Of a stretch of DNA of 64,000 nucleotides, positions 44,313 through 53,656 are shown in pieces (positions within the stretch are counted from its first letter, which is position 1; each line of letters begins with the position of its first letter). The stretch is from contig NZ_JAPZSV010000002.1 in the NCBI RefSeq assembly GCF_027532185.1, positions 372,001-436,000 on the forward strand. The letters run 5' to 3'. Source of the stretch: Hylemonella sp. GTDB lineage: Bacteria > Pseudomonadota > Gammaproteobacteria > Burkholderiales > Burkholderiaceae_C. The translations under genes were made by a program, and so were the position numbers. The notes below the pieces were generated by a model, which had not been told where the DNA came from, did no database searches, and saw nothing but the letters and a program-made list of their open reading frames with translations.

Positions 44313-45733
44313 ACCGCTTCGGCCAGGGCCTGCTGGGCGGCCGCGCTCACGACGCGTTCACCGGCCAGGTCGTTGCGCCGGCCGATGCCCTGGTAGGCCA
44401 GACCCAGGGCCTGCAGCTGCTGCGGATCGTAGAGGTTGCGGCCGTCGATGATGAACGGGCGGCGCAGGCTCTCGCGGATCAGCGCGAAGTCGGGGTTGTG
44501 GAACTGTTTCCACTCGGTCACCACGATCAGCGCGTCAGCGCCGTCGAGCGCGGCCATGGCATCGCCCACGAGATGCAGGCGCGCAAGGCCCTGCGGGATG
44601 TCGGCCAGGTCGTCAGCCAGTGCAGCGCGCGCCGTCTCCAGCGCCACGGGATCGTGGGCCACCACCTCGGCACCGCGCAGGATGAGCTGGCGGATCAGGT
44701 GGCGGCTGGGCGCCTCGCGCATGTCGTCGGTCTGCGGCTTGAAGGCCAGGCCCCAGAGCGCGAAGCGGCGGCCGCGCAGGTCGGCGCCGAAGTGCTGCAT
44801 GACGCGGCGCGCCAGCACCTGGCGCTGGGCGTGGTTGACGCGCTCGGTGGCCTCCACGAGCTGCATCTGGCTGCCATGCTGCTGCGCGGTCTGCATGAGC
44901 GCGCGCGTGTCCTTGGGAAAGCAGCTGCCGCCGTAGCCCGTGCCTGCGTAGAGGAAGCTCGGGCCGATGCGGCTGTCGCTGCCGATGCCACGGCGGATGG
45001 CGTCCACGTCGGCACCCACGAGGTCGGCGAGGTTGGCCATCTCGTTCATGAAGGAGATGCGCGTGGCCAGCATGGCGTTGGCCGCGTACTTGGTGAGTTC
45101 GGCGCTGCGCAGGTCCATCCAGACGGTGCGCTCGTGGTGGCGGTTGAGCGAGGCGTAGAGCTGTGTCATGGCTGTGCGCGCCTGCGCACCGGCCTCGCCC
45201 GCAGGCAGGCCGATGACGATGCGGTCGGGGTGCATGAAGTCGTCGATGGCCGCGCCCTCCTTGAGGAACTCAGGGTTGGAGATCACGGCCACCGGCAGGC
45301 CGGCGAGGCCACGCGCCGCCAAGCCGGCGTCCAGCACGGCCTGCACGCGCTCGGCCGTGCCCACGGGCACGGTGGACTTGTTGACCACGACCAGCGGGCG
45401 CGTGAGCGTGGCGCCCACCTGGCGCGCCACCTCGAGCACATGGCCCAGGTCGGCCGAGCCGTCCTCGCGCGGCGGCGTGCCGACGGCGATGAAGAGCACC
45501 TCGGCCGCCTCCAGCGCATCGGCCAGGCGGGTGGTGAAGAAGAGGCGCTGGGCGCGGCCGCTGCGCTCGATCAGCGCGTCCAGACCCGGCTCATAGATGG
45601 GCACCCCGCCGCTGCGCAGCAGCTCGACACGGCGCGGATCGCTGTCCATGCAGACCACCTCATGGCCCAGCTCGGCCAGACAGCTGGCGGTGACCAGCCC
45701 CACATACCCTGCTCCGATGACGGCGACTTTCAT
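44309..45733 (-). CDS. ugd: UDP-glucose 6-dehydrogenase
   Basis: Ugd oxidises UDP-glucose to UDP-glucuronate, the donor needed for glucuronosyl lipids or acidic polysaccharides. I start at the ATG at 45733 ([24 protein letters not shown] motif), with AAAGGAG six bases upstream. The catalytic cysteine is in [11 protein letters not shown], and the substrate-loop residues [17 protein letters not shown] are present. 474 residues. A Pho-box-like site lies 64 bp upstream; lplT follows with overlapping stop and start. Confidence 0.94.
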   Translation of the reverse strand: MKVAVIGAGYVGLVTASCLAELGHEVVCMDSDPRRVELLRSGGVPIYEPGLDALIERSGRAQRLFFTTRLADALEAAEVLFIAVGTPPREDGSADLGHVLEVARQVGATLTRPLVVVNKSTVPVGTAERVQAVLDAGLAARGLAGLPVAVISNPEFLKEGAAIDDFMHPDRIVIGLPAGEAGAQARTAMTQLYASLNRHHERTVWMDLRSAELTKYAANAMLATRISFMNEMANLADLVGADVDAIRRGIGSDSRIGPSFLYAGTGYGGSCFPKDTRALMQTAQQHGSQMQLVEATERVNHAQRQVLARRVMQHFGADLRGRRFALWGLAFKPQTDDMREAPSRHLIRQLILRGAEVVAHDPVALETARAALADDLADIPQGLARLHLVGDAMAALDGADALIVVTEWKQFHNPDFALIRESLRRPFIIDGRNLYDPQQLQALGLAYQGIGRRNDLAGERVVSAAAQQALAEAV

Positions 45734-45796
45734 GTGCATCTCCTTTGACGATGCAGCCATGGTGCAAGCCGGGCATGACCGCGGCGTGTCCGTCCG

Positions 45797-45814
45797 ATGA
45801 AGAAGCGATGACAG
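45797..45814 (-). promoter_or_regulatory. Pho-box-like site before ugd
   Basis: On the minus strand, CTGTCAT-CGCT-TCTTCAT has one perfect half-site and a second with only the TTCAT core. No clear -10 follows at the expected place. Confidence 0.5.
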
Positions 45815-45817
45815 CCG

Positions 45818-47407
45818 CTAGGCCGCCAGGGTCAGCGCCGGCGAGGTCTGCGCGGCGGCGGGCGCATCGAGCCGGAACACGGCCACGGCCTGCACCTGCT
45901 CCCTGGCCAGTCCCTGCAGCGCACCGGCGGCAGCGGCCATCTGCTGCACCAGCGCGGCGTTCTGCTGCGTCACGCGGTCGAGCTGGGCCAGCGCCTCCGC
46001 GACCTGACCGATGCCAGCGGCCTGCTCTGCGCTGGCGGCGCTCATGCCATCCATGATCTCGCGCACCTGGCGCACGCCATCCACGATGCCGGCCATGGTC
46101 TGACCCGCCTCGTCCACCAGGGCCGCGCCGGCCTGCACGCGCTGCACGCTGCCCGAGATCAGGGTCTTGATCTCGCGCGCGGCCTCGGCTGTGCGCCCGG
46201 CCAGGCTGCGCACTTCGCCGGCGACCACGGCGAAGCCGCGGCCCTGCTCGCCCGCCCGCGCCGCTTCCACGGCGGCGTTGAGGGCGAGGATGTTGGTCTG
46301 GAAGGCGATGCCGTCGATCACCGCGATGATGTCGGCGACGCGGCGCGAGCTGGCGTGGATCTCGCCCATGGTGCTCACGACCTGGCCCACCACCTGGCCG
46401 CCACGCTGCGCTACTGCGCTGGCGCTGTGCGTGAGCGCCTGGGCCTGGCGCGCGCGCTCGGCATTGGCGCGCACGGTGGCGCCCAGCTCTTCCATCGAGG
46501 CCGCGGTCTGCTCCAGGGTGCTGGCCTGGCTTTCGGTACGCGCCGACAGATCGGCGTTGTCGGCCGCGATCTGCGCCGCCGCGCTCGCCAGGGTCTCGGC
46601 GCCCTGGCGGGCACCGGCCACAATGACCGACAGGCGGGCCTGCATCTCGCCCAACGCATCGAGCAATGCAGCGATCTCATCGCGTCCACCCCCCGAGGCG
46701 CGGGCCGTGAGATCGCCATCGGCCACGGACCGCGCCAAGGCACCCGCCTGCGCCAGCGGGCGCTGGATGGAGCGCACCAGGCCCAGCGCCAGCCAGAGCG
46801 CCATGCCCACGGCGACAGCCAGCGTCAGGCCGGTCTGCATCAGAGCGCTGTCGACGGCCACATCCACCGAGTCGCCGGAGGCCTGCATCTGCCCTTCCTG
46901 GAAGGCGATCAGCGCCTCGAGTGCCTCCAGGTAACGTTGCTGATCGCGCTCGACCTCCCGCATGAGGATGAGGCCGGCCTCGTTGAGCAGGCCCTCGGCA
47001 AAGGTGTCCAGCATGCGCTTGCGACTCGCCAGATAGGTCTGGCCGGTCTGTCGCACGGCCTCGAACAGGGTTTGCGCCTCCCCCGGTGGGCTGGCCTGCT
47101 GCAGCTGTAGCAACAGGGCCTCGCTCTCCTGCGTGAGGCGGTCCACGCGCTGGAGCTGACGCCGGATCTCGGGCTCACTCACGATGACGAAGAGGTTGCG
47201 GATGGCGCTGGCGCTGTCGAGCACCAGGGCCTTGATGCGGTGCACCGTGACCACCTGCGGGTAATGCTGCTGTTGCAGGGTCTGGAAATGGCCCTGCACG
47301 GCCTGCAGCTGGCGCAGGGCCAGCAGGCCCAGCACGAGCACCAGCAGGGCCATGAAGCCGAAGGCAAAGGCCAGGCGGGTGGAGATCTTGTAGCGGTTGA
47401 GGTTCAT
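45818..47407 (-). CDS. Methyl-accepting chemotaxis protein
   Basis: The 529-residue receptor begins at ATG 47407 (MNLNRYKIST), overlapping the stop of the upstream EAL gene (ATGA). It has one N-terminal membrane helix, a periplasmic four-helix-type ligand domain of about 150 residues, a second membrane helix, a HAMP domain and a signalling domain with the conserved hairpin tip VIDGIAFQTNILALNAAVEAARAGEQGRGFAVVAGEVRSLAGR. Its ligand is unknown. Confidence 0.9.
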   Translation of the reverse strand: MNLNRYKISTRLAFAFGFMALLVLVLGLLALRQLQAVQGHFQTLQQQHYPQVVTVHRIKALVLDSASAIRNLFVIVSEPEIRRQLQRVDRLTQESEALLLQLQQASPPGEAQTLFEAVRQTGQTYLASRKRMLDTFAEGLLNEAGLILMREVERDQQRYLEALEALIAFQEGQMQASGDSVDVAVDSALMQTGLTLAVAVGMALWLALGLVRSIQRPLAQAGALARSVADGDLTARASGGGRDEIAALLDALGEMQARLSVIVAGARQGAETLASAAAQIAADNADLSARTESQASTLEQTAASMEELGATVRANAERARQAQALTHSASAVAQRGGQVVGQVVSTMGEIHASSRRVADIIAVIDGIAFQTNILALNAAVEAARAGEQGRGFAVVAGEVRSLAGRTAEAAREIKTLISGSVQRVQAGAALVDEAGQTMAGIVDGVRQVREIMDGMSAASAEQAAGIGQVAEALAQLDRVTQQNAALVQQMAAAAGALQGLAREQVQAVAVFRLDAPAAAQTSPALTLAA

Positions 47408-49356
47408 CGGGCGTGTCCAGCCGGCGCTGCGTCCGGCGACGGGTTCGTGGGCCGCAATGCAGCCAGGTTGGATGGCGTGCATTCGGATCCGGGCGCACGG
47501 GCGTCCAGCAGGTACAGCCCCGAGGCGTTGGACTTGGCCAGGCGCTTGGCATGGGCGGCGCTGGTGGCCACATCCTCCGCATCACGGTAGGCGCCGCAAC
47601 AGACCTGCACCGCGCCGATGGACACCGTGGTGTAGGGGAAGAAGCGCAGCTGCCCCTGACGGTCTTCGGCCTCGATGCCGCCAGCGCGGCGTGCGGGTTC
47701 GTCGTAAAGCTCCAGTGCCTGGGCTGCGAAGTCGTCGACGATGGCGCGGCAGCGCCACTCCCAGTCTTCGCTCTGGAACAGGATGAGGAAATCGTCCCCA
47801 CCCACATGGCCCACGAAATCGCGCTGCGGATCGCTGTGCGCCACCGCCAGGCGCGCGAGCAGACGGATCATCTCGTCGCCGCGCCAGTAGCCGTAGTGGT
47901 CGTTGTAGGGCTTGAAGTTGTTCATGTCGATGTAGCAGGCGGTGAACTCGCCGCCGCTTTCGAGCAGGCGCTTGATGTGCAGACTGATGGGGATGTTGCC
48001 CGGCAGGAAGGTCAGCGGATTGGCGTGCCGCGCCGCCTCCAGCCGCAGCTCGGTGACCGAACGCACGAGCTGGTCGCCCGTGCCCAGGCCCACGTAGCGC
48101 CCGTTTTCGGTGACGATGAAGCCGTCGCTGAGGTAGCGCTGGTCCTGCGACGTCAGAATGCCGATGAGCTGCTCGATGTCGTGGCTGCGCTCGATCAGGC
48201 GCGGCTGCTGGTTGGCGTGCAGCATGCAGGACTTGCGGCCGAAGATCTCGCGGAAGTAGAGCGTGGCGTAGTGGTCCATGAACTGCTGGCGGTTGATGAT
48301 GGCCAGCGGCCGCTCGTCATCCACCACGGCCAGCGCATGCAGATCTGGATGCGCCTGGAGGATGGCCGCCACCTCGTCGTTACTGGTGCGCGGCGTGACC
48401 GCGGGCGCATGGATCAGCGAGAGGTGGCGCAGCTGACCGCTGCGGGCGACGTAGCGCTGCTCGGGCATGACGGCCACGCGCGTGTCCTGCAGAACGCGCC
48501 CGGCCTCGGGCAGGGCCTCGGACTGCACATCCGCATCGGGCCGACCCAGGAAGTAGCCCTGTCCGTAGGCGATGCCGAGGTCGCGGATCACGCGCAGGTC
48601 AGCCTCGTTCTCGATGCCTTCGGCGACGAGCTGGGTGCCGAAGACGTCTGCGATCTGCAGCAGGGCCTGCAGGGTCTTGAGCTGATCGGCACTGCTGTGG
48701 ATGCCACGGCTGAAATACTTGTCGATCTTGACGATGTCAGGCTTGAGCTGGGACCACAGGCGCAGACTGGAGCGGCCATCGCCGAAATCATCGAGCGCCA
48801 GCGAGAGTCCGACCGAGTGCAGCACGCGCGCGACCTCGACCATGGCGTCCATATCGTGCACACGCTCGTGCTCGGTGATCTCCAGCACCACCATACGCGG
48901 CGAGACCTGCAGGCCGCGCATGGCACGCGCCAGGGTGTGGGTGCCGCCCACGCCCACCAGGCGCTGCAGGGCATGGGCGCTGATGTTGAGGAAAAGCCGC
49001 CCGGGCTGGCGCAGCTCACCCCAGTGGCGCAGGGCGCTGTAGACACAGAAGAGCTCGAACTCGTAGAGCAGGCCCTCTTCCTCGGCGGCGCGTAACAGCG
49101 TGTCGGCCGACTGCAGCCAGCTACCCGCCGGGCCCCGGATCAGCGCCTCGTGGGCATGGACGGCCGCGGTCTTGAGATCGACCACAGGCTGGAACACGGG
49201 GTAGAGCGCGTCCTCACGCAGCAGACGCGCCAGCGGGCCTTCGCGTCCGCTGAGGGCGGGCCAGAACTCGGCGGCGAAGAGGCGGACGTGATCGATCATC
49301 GGGGCTTGCACCGGCGCGCGCGAGGGCGGCCGGGCATCCAGCAATATTTCCTGCAT
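47404..49356 (-). CDS. EAL-CBS-GGDEF cyclic di-GMP signalling protein
   Basis: The 650-residue protein carries an N-terminal EAL phosphodiesterase domain (HEALIRG as the EAL motif, then NISAHALQRL, EITEHER and DDFGDGRSSL), two central CBS motifs (around DEVAAILQAHPDLHALAVVDDERPLAI), and a C-terminal GGDEF domain with GGDDF instead of GGDEF (still in the permitted GG[DE][DE]F class). EAL, DDFG and GYFLGRP are present, so phosphodiesterase activity is likely; cyclase activity is uncertain. I start at ATG 49356. It is coupled to the chemoreceptor gene. Confidence 0.9.
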   Translation of the reverse strand: MQEILLDARPPSRAPVQAPMIDHVRLFAAEFWPALSGREGPLARLLREDALYPVFQPVVDLKTAAVHAHEALIRGPAGSWLQSADTLLRAAEEEGLLYEFELFCVYSALRHWGELRQPGRLFLNISAHALQRLVGVGGTHTLARAMRGLQVSPRMVVLEITEHERVHDMDAMVEVARVLHSVGLSLALDDFGDGRSSLRLWSQLKPDIVKIDKYFSRGIHSSADQLKTLQALLQIADVFGTQLVAEGIENEADLRVIRDLGIAYGQGYFLGRPDADVQSEALPEAGRVLQDTRVAVMPEQRYVARSGQLRHLSLIHAPAVTPRTSNDEVAAILQAHPDLHALAVVDDERPLAIINRQQFMDHYATLYFREIFGRKSCMLHANQQPRLIERSHDIEQLIGILTSQDQRYLSDGFIVTENGRYVGLGTGDQLVRSVTELRLEAARHANPLTFLPGNIPISLHIKRLLESGGEFTACYIDMNNFKPYNDHYGYWRGDEMIRLLARLAVAHSDPQRDFVGHVGGDDFLILFQSEDWEWRCRAIVDDFAAQALELYDEPARRAGGIEAEDRQGQLRFFPYTTVSIGAVQVCCGAYRDAEDVATSAAHAKRLAKSNASGLYLLDARAPGSECTPSNLAALRPTNPSPDAAPAGHAR

Positions 49357-49538
49357 TCCATTACCGGGGCCAGGCCCCAACGACTTGAAGCTTCAGTGTG
49401 CGGGCGCTGGATGGCAGCTTCGTGACTAAAATATTTCTTTTGTGTGACGATGCGTCATGAAATGGGGATTTGCGGTAGCGGCACGAAACGGAAAACTATA
49501 TAAACCGTTTTCCTCATTCTGTTTTCCTGCACTCCACC

Positions 49539-49973
49539 ATGAGCATCAGCGCCACCTCCGACACGACCGCGGCCACGCCCGCCCCCGCCCCGAAGAAAGC
49601 CGCGCCGCGCAAGGCCAGCACCAAGAAGGCCGCCACCAAGAAAGTGACGACCAGCAAGCCCAAGACCGCGAGCAAGACCGCGAGCAAGACGGCGACAACC
49701 CGCAAGACCACCAGCCGCAAGGCCACGGCCCCCGCCAAACCGGCCAAGGTCAAGAAGCCCAAGCTCGTGCGTGACAGCTACACCCTCCCCAAGGATGAGT
49801 ACGCGGCGCTGACGGCATTGAAGCAGCGCAGCATCCAGCTGGCCCGGCCTGCCAAGAAAAGTGAGCTGTTGCGCGCCGGCATTCGAGCCCTGTCCACGCT
49901 CAGCGACAAGGCCCTGCTGGCGGCGCTCCAGGCCGTGCCGTCGATCAAGACCGGACGCCCCAAGAAGGACTGA
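49539..49973 (+). CDS. Lys/Ala-rich histone H1-like protein with C-terminal DNA-binding-like domain
   Basis: The first 75 residues of this 144-residue protein are almost all K, A, T, S and P in short repeats (KKAA, TASK), like bacterial H1-type nucleoid proteins. The last 70 (RDSYTLPKDEYAALTALKQRSIQLARPAKKSELLRAG) form a short beta-helix-helix pattern similar to ribbon-helix-helix DNA-binding domains. It is preceded by an AT-rich promoter region (TATATA around 49497). It stands alone. The role is presumably DNA compaction or regulation. Confidence 0.8.
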   Translation: MSISATSDTTAATPAPAPKKAAPRKASTKKAATKKVTTSKPKTASKTASKTATTRKTTSRKATAPAKPAKVKKPKLVRDSYTLPKDEYAALTALKQRSIQLARPAKKSELLRAGIRALSTLSDKALLAALQAVPSIKTGRPKKD

Positions 49974-49979
49974 GATGTC

Positions 49980-50441
49980 TTAAAGGACGTCGGGCGACTG
50001 CACCGACACCAGCGTGGTCTGCGATACACCGTCGCGCAGGCGGTGCCGCAGCCACCAGACCGCGCCCTTCTTCACGCTGCATTCGCTGCCGTGGATGGCC
50101 AGCAGACGCGCGATGGTCTGGCCCAGCACGGGCTGGTGGCCCACCAGCAGGATCACACCCTTGCCCTCCGGCCACTGCACGAGCTGCAGCAGCTGCTCCA
50201 CCGTGGCATTGGGGCTGAGCTCCTCACGCAGCTTGTACTTGCGGCCCAGCGCCTGGGCCGTCTGTTCGGTGCGCTTGGCCGGGCTGACCAGGATGCGTGC
50301 GCCATCGGGCAGCTGACGGTCCAGCCAGCCAGCCATGCGTGCGGCCTGCTTCTCACCCCGCGGGGTGAGTGCACGCGACAAGTCATCCTGCCCGGGCTCG
50401 GCTTCATGCGCTTCCGCGTGACGCCACAGCACCAGATCCAT
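49980..50441 (-). CDS. sixA: Phosphohistidine phosphatase SixA
   Basis: SixA (153 residues) is a histidine phosphatase with the RHG-type motif LWRHAEA (RHA here), catalytic second histidine in LLVGHQPVLG and the family spacing. It dephosphorylates phosphorelay proteins; a role on polyphosphate or inorganic phosphate metabolism is not excluded here. I use the ATG at 50441, one base after the ppk1 stop, so sixA is probably translated with ppk1. Confidence 0.88.
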   Translation of the reverse strand: MDLVLWRHAEAHEAEPGQDDLSRALTPRGEKQAARMAGWLDRQLPDGARILVSPAKRTEQTAQALGRKYKLREELSPNATVEQLLQLVQWPEGKGVILLVGHQPVLGQTIARLLAIHGSECSVKKGAVWWLRHRLRDGVSQTTLVSVQSPDVL

Positions 50442-50442
50442 C

Positions 50443-52560
50443 TCAGCCCCCACGGATCTCACGTTGGCCGTAACGCCCCATGAGCGCTTCCTGCACGCCT
50501 GGGCCGTGACGACCCTGTGTGGAGCGAACGCGCTCGTAGCGACCGTCAGGCCTGAGCTCCCAGGCGCCCTGGGTGTCGTGCAGGGCGGCCACCAGGCATT
50601 CGTCGATGATGCGCTGGCGCAGCGTGGGATCGAGCACGGGCCAGGCCAGCTCGATGCGGCGCAGCATGTTGCGGTTCATCCAGTCGGCGCTGGACAGATA
50701 GAGCTCTTCGTGCTCGCCCTCACGGAAGTAGAAGACGCGCGCGTGCTCCAGGAAGCGGCCGATGATGGAGCGCACGCGGATGTTGGCGGTCTGCCCCGCC
50801 ACCTGGGCCGGCAGCATGCAGGCGCCGCGCACGATGAGATCGATCTTCACGCCTTTCTGGCCCGCGGCGATGAGCGCGCGGATGATGGCGTCGTCGGTCA
50901 GCGCGTTCATCTTGGCCACCAGGCGCGTGGGCTTGCCGGCCGCGGCGGCCGCCCCCAGGCTCTCGACCTTCTCGATCAGCTTGCGGTGCAGCTGGAAAGG
51001 CGCAAGCCAGAGGCGGTTGAGGCGTGGCAGCCTGCTCTGCCCGGCCAGGTGCACGAAGACGTGTTCCACGTCGGCCGTGAGCGTGGCGTCGGCCGTGAGG
51101 TGGCTCAGGTCGGTATAGAAACGCGCCGTGCCCGGGTTGTAGTTGCCGGTGGACAGATGCGCATAGCGTTTGAGCACCTTGCCCTCGCGCCGAGTCACCA
51201 GCATCATCTTGGCGTGGGTCTTGAGGCCGACCACACCATAGAGCACCTGCACCCCAATCGACTCCAGCTGGTCGGCCCAGTTGATGTTGACCTCTTCGTC
51301 GAAACGCGCCTTGAGCTCCAGCACCACGGTCACTTCCTTGCCGCGGCGCACCGCCTCACGCAGCAGGTCCATGAGCACGGAGTGGGCGCCGGTGCGGTAG
51401 ATGGTCTGCTTGATGGCCAGCACCTGCGGGTCGTTGACGGCCTCGCGCAGGAAGTCGAGCACACCGTCGAAGCTTTCATAAGGCTGGTGGATCAGCACAT
51501 CGCCGCGCTTGAGCTGCTCGAAGATCGAGTGACCCGGCTGCAGCTGTGCCGGGTAGGAAGCCTTGTAGGACGGGAAGCGCAGGCGCGGCTCGTCCACCAG
51601 ATCCACCAGCTGCCCCAGGCGCACGAGGTTCACGGGACCGTGCACGCGGTAGAGCGCGCCCTCGGGCAGCTCGAACTGGTGCAGCAGGAAATCGGAGAGG
51701 TACTCGGAGCAACCAGCCGATACTTCCAGCCGCACGGCCTGGCCATAGTGGCGGTGCTGCAGCCCCTGGCGCAGCGCAGTGCGCAGGTTCTTGACGTCTT
51801 CCTCGTCCACGGCTAGGTCCGAGTGGCGTGTGACGCGGAACTGCGAGAACTGCCCGACCTCGCGACCGGGGAAGAGCTCATCCAGATGCGCGCGGATCAC
51901 GCTGGAGAGCGAGACGAAGAGTCTGCGCTTGCCGCAAAGCTTCTCGGGCATGGGGATGAGGCGCGGCAGCGCACGCGGCACCTTGACGATCGCGATGTCG
52001 TTGGCGCGACCGAAGGCATCCTGCCCGCCCAGACGCACGATGAAGTTAAGCGACTTGTTGGCCACCTGCGGGAAAGGATGCGAGGGGTCCAGGCCCACGG
52101 GGATCAGCAGGGGTTTGACATCGCTCTCGAAGTACTGGTGCACCCAGCGCCGCTGCGCGGCATTACGCTCGCCGTGCGAGACGATCTTGATGCCCTGCTT
52201 TTCAAAGGCAGGCATGAGCTCTTCGTTGTAGAGCGCGTACTGGCGCTCCACCAGTTCGTGGATGGCCTTGGCCATGCGCTCGAAAGATGCGGCGGTGTAG
52301 GCGCCCTGCTGGTCCCGCACCTTGAGGGCGCTCAGGTGCGGCTCGGCCCGCACCTCGAAGAATTCGTCCAGGTTGGAAGAAACGATGCAAAGATAGCGCA
52401 GACGCTCCAGCAGCGGCACATCGGCGCGGCAGGCCCAGTCGAAGACCCGCCAGTTGAAGGCCAGGATGCTGTGGTCGCGGTCCAGCAGGGGCAGCGCCGC
52501 GGCGCTGGGAGCAATGTCAGCCGGCACGTTGGATTCCAGACGGGTGGAGAGAAAGGTCAT
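50443..52560 (-). CDS. ppk1: Polyphosphate kinase 1
   Basis: Ppk1 (705 residues) makes polyphosphate from ATP. The family start LPLLDRDHSILAFNWRVFDWA and NLDEFFEVRAE is followed by the catalytic histidines (YAHLSTGNYN, and the second H in the C-terminal domain) and the C-terminal LSSADWMNRNMLRRIE. The ATG at 52560 (MTFLSTRL) lies inside a Pho box. A GTG at 52527 is a possible alternative. Twin Pho boxes cover the start region; agt ends just upstream. Confidence 0.94.
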   Translation of the reverse strand: MTFLSTRLESNVPADIAPSAAALPLLDRDHSILAFNWRVFDWACRADVPLLERLRYLCIVSSNLDEFFEVRAEPHLSALKVRDQQGAYTAASFERMAKAIHELVERQYALYNEELMPAFEKQGIKIVSHGERNAAQRRWVHQYFESDVKPLLIPVGLDPSHPFPQVANKSLNFIVRLGGQDAFGRANDIAIVKVPRALPRLIPMPEKLCGKRRLFVSLSSVIRAHLDELFPGREVGQFSQFRVTRHSDLAVDEEDVKNLRTALRQGLQHRHYGQAVRLEVSAGCSEYLSDFLLHQFELPEGALYRVHGPVNLVRLGQLVDLVDEPRLRFPSYKASYPAQLQPGHSIFEQLKRGDVLIHQPYESFDGVLDFLREAVNDPQVLAIKQTIYRTGAHSVLMDLLREAVRRGKEVTVVLELKARFDEEVNINWADQLESIGVQVLYGVVGLKTHAKMMLVTRREGKVLKRYAHLSTGNYNPGTARFYTDLSHLTADATLTADVEHVFVHLAGQSRLPRLNRLWLAPFQLHRKLIEKVESLGAAAAAGKPTRLVAKMNALTDDAIIRALIAAGQKGVKIDLIVRGACMLPAQVAGQTANIRVRSIIGRFLEHARVFYFREGEHEELYLSSADWMNRNMLRRIELAWPVLDPTLRQRIIDECLVAALHDTQGAWELRPDGRYERVRSTQGRHGPGVQEALMGRYGQREIRGG

Positions 52561-52599
52561 GACAGATTGTTGACAGTCTCGATGACATTTATATGACAG
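52559..52599 (-). promoter_or_regulatory. Twin Pho boxes overlapping the ppk1 start codon
   Basis: On the minus strand, CTGTCAT-ATAA-ATGTCAT (52582-52599) and CTGTCAA-CAAT-CTGTCAT (52559-52576) are two 7-4-7 PhoB sites 12 bp out of step. AACAAT (52566-52571) stands 10 bp after the upstream box and could be a -10, giving a start at about 52559, the ATG itself. The upstream box overlaps the agt 3' end. Confidence 0.85.
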
Positions 52600-53656
52600 C
52601 TTCATCGACCTGCAGGCCTGCAGGGGATAGCGGTCGTGCGGGCACCAGGTGGCCCAGGAATTGTTGCCCGGCCTGCGCCCAGCTGAAGGCCTCGGCCCGA
52701 CGGCGTGCAGCCTCGCGCGGCACGGCCTGGGCCTGGTACCAGGCCTGAAGCAGGTCTTCATGGAGCACGCCGCCCTGCACGCGCCCTTCGTGCTGACCGA
52801 GCACCTCGATCGGGCCGTCCACCGGGTAGGCCGCCACGGGTGTGCCGCAGGCCATGGCTTCAAGCATGACCAGGCCGAAAGTCTCCGAGCGGCTGGGCAT
52901 GACGAAGACGTCGGCCGCCGCATAGACGCGGGCCAACTCGACACGGGGCAGGATGCCTAGCCAGTGCACGCGCGGATACCGGGCTTTCAGGCTGGCTTCC
53001 AGCGGGCCGACACCGCAGACGATCTTGCTGCCCGGGATGTCCAGATCGAGAAAGGCCTGGATGTTCTTCTCATAGGACACACGACCGACGCAGAGCGACA
53101 CGGGACGCGGGAGCTCACCCAGACCAGGGTGGTGCTGCACGCTGTCGCGGTAGGGGAACAGGCTCAGGTCCACGCCATGGGTCCAGGGCCGCAGCTGCGT
53201 GAAGCCGCGCCCCTGCAGCAGGCGCAGCACGCCCTGGGTCGGTACCATCACGCCGGCCGAGGGCTGATGAAAGCGGCGAAACAGCGCATAGCCCCAGGAC
53301 AGCGGCAGCTTGAGCGCCGCCTGCAGGATCTCGGGAAAACGCGTGTGGTAGGCCGTGGTGAAGCGCAGGCCGCGGCGCAGGCAGTGGCGCCGAGCAGCCC
53401 AGCCCAGCGGGCCCTCGGTGGCCAGGTGGATGGCGTCGGGGGCCATTGCGGCGAGCCGGCGTGCGACCTCCGCCCCCGGGCGGATGGCCAGGTCGATGCC
53501 GGCATAGCCCGGACAGGGACGCGTGCGGAACAGGCCCGGATGGATGACCTCCACCGCATGGCCCGCGGCCCGCAGCTCGCGCACCAGCTCCACCAGCGTG
53601 GTGACCACGCCGTTGACCTGGGGCGCCCAGGCGTCGGTGACGAGCGCGATCTTCAT
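52589..53656 (-). CDS. agt: GT4 glycosyltransferase, Agt-like, paired with PlcP
   Basis: This 355-residue GT-B enzyme starts with TDAWAPQVNGVVTTLVEL and has HLATEGPLGWAARRHC and the nucleotide-sugar motif MPSRSETFGLVMLEAMACG. It overlaps plcP by 4 bp (53653-53656), the gene pairing known for glycolipid-forming Agt in alphaproteobacteria, where PlcP supplies diacylglycerol and Agt transfers glucose or glucuronate. The acceptor and sugar cannot be told from sequence, but UDP-glucuronate is available from ugd. Confidence 0.8.
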   Translation of the reverse strand: MKIALVTDAWAPQVNGVVTTLVELVRELRAAGHAVEVIHPGLFRTRPCPGYAGIDLAIRPGAEVARRLAAMAPDAIHLATEGPLGWAARRHCLRRGLRFTTAYHTRFPEILQAALKLPLSWGYALFRRFHQPSAGVMVPTQGVLRLLQGRGFTQLRPWTHGVDLSLFPYRDSVQHHPGLGELPRPVSLCVGRVSYEKNIQAFLDLDIPGSKIVCGVGPLEASLKARYPRVHWLGILPRVELARVYAAADVFVMPSRSETFGLVMLEAMACGTPVAAYPVDGPIEVLGQHEGRVQGGVLHEDLLQAWYQAQAVPREAARRRAEAFSWAQAGQQFLGHLVPARPLSPAGLQVDEAVI

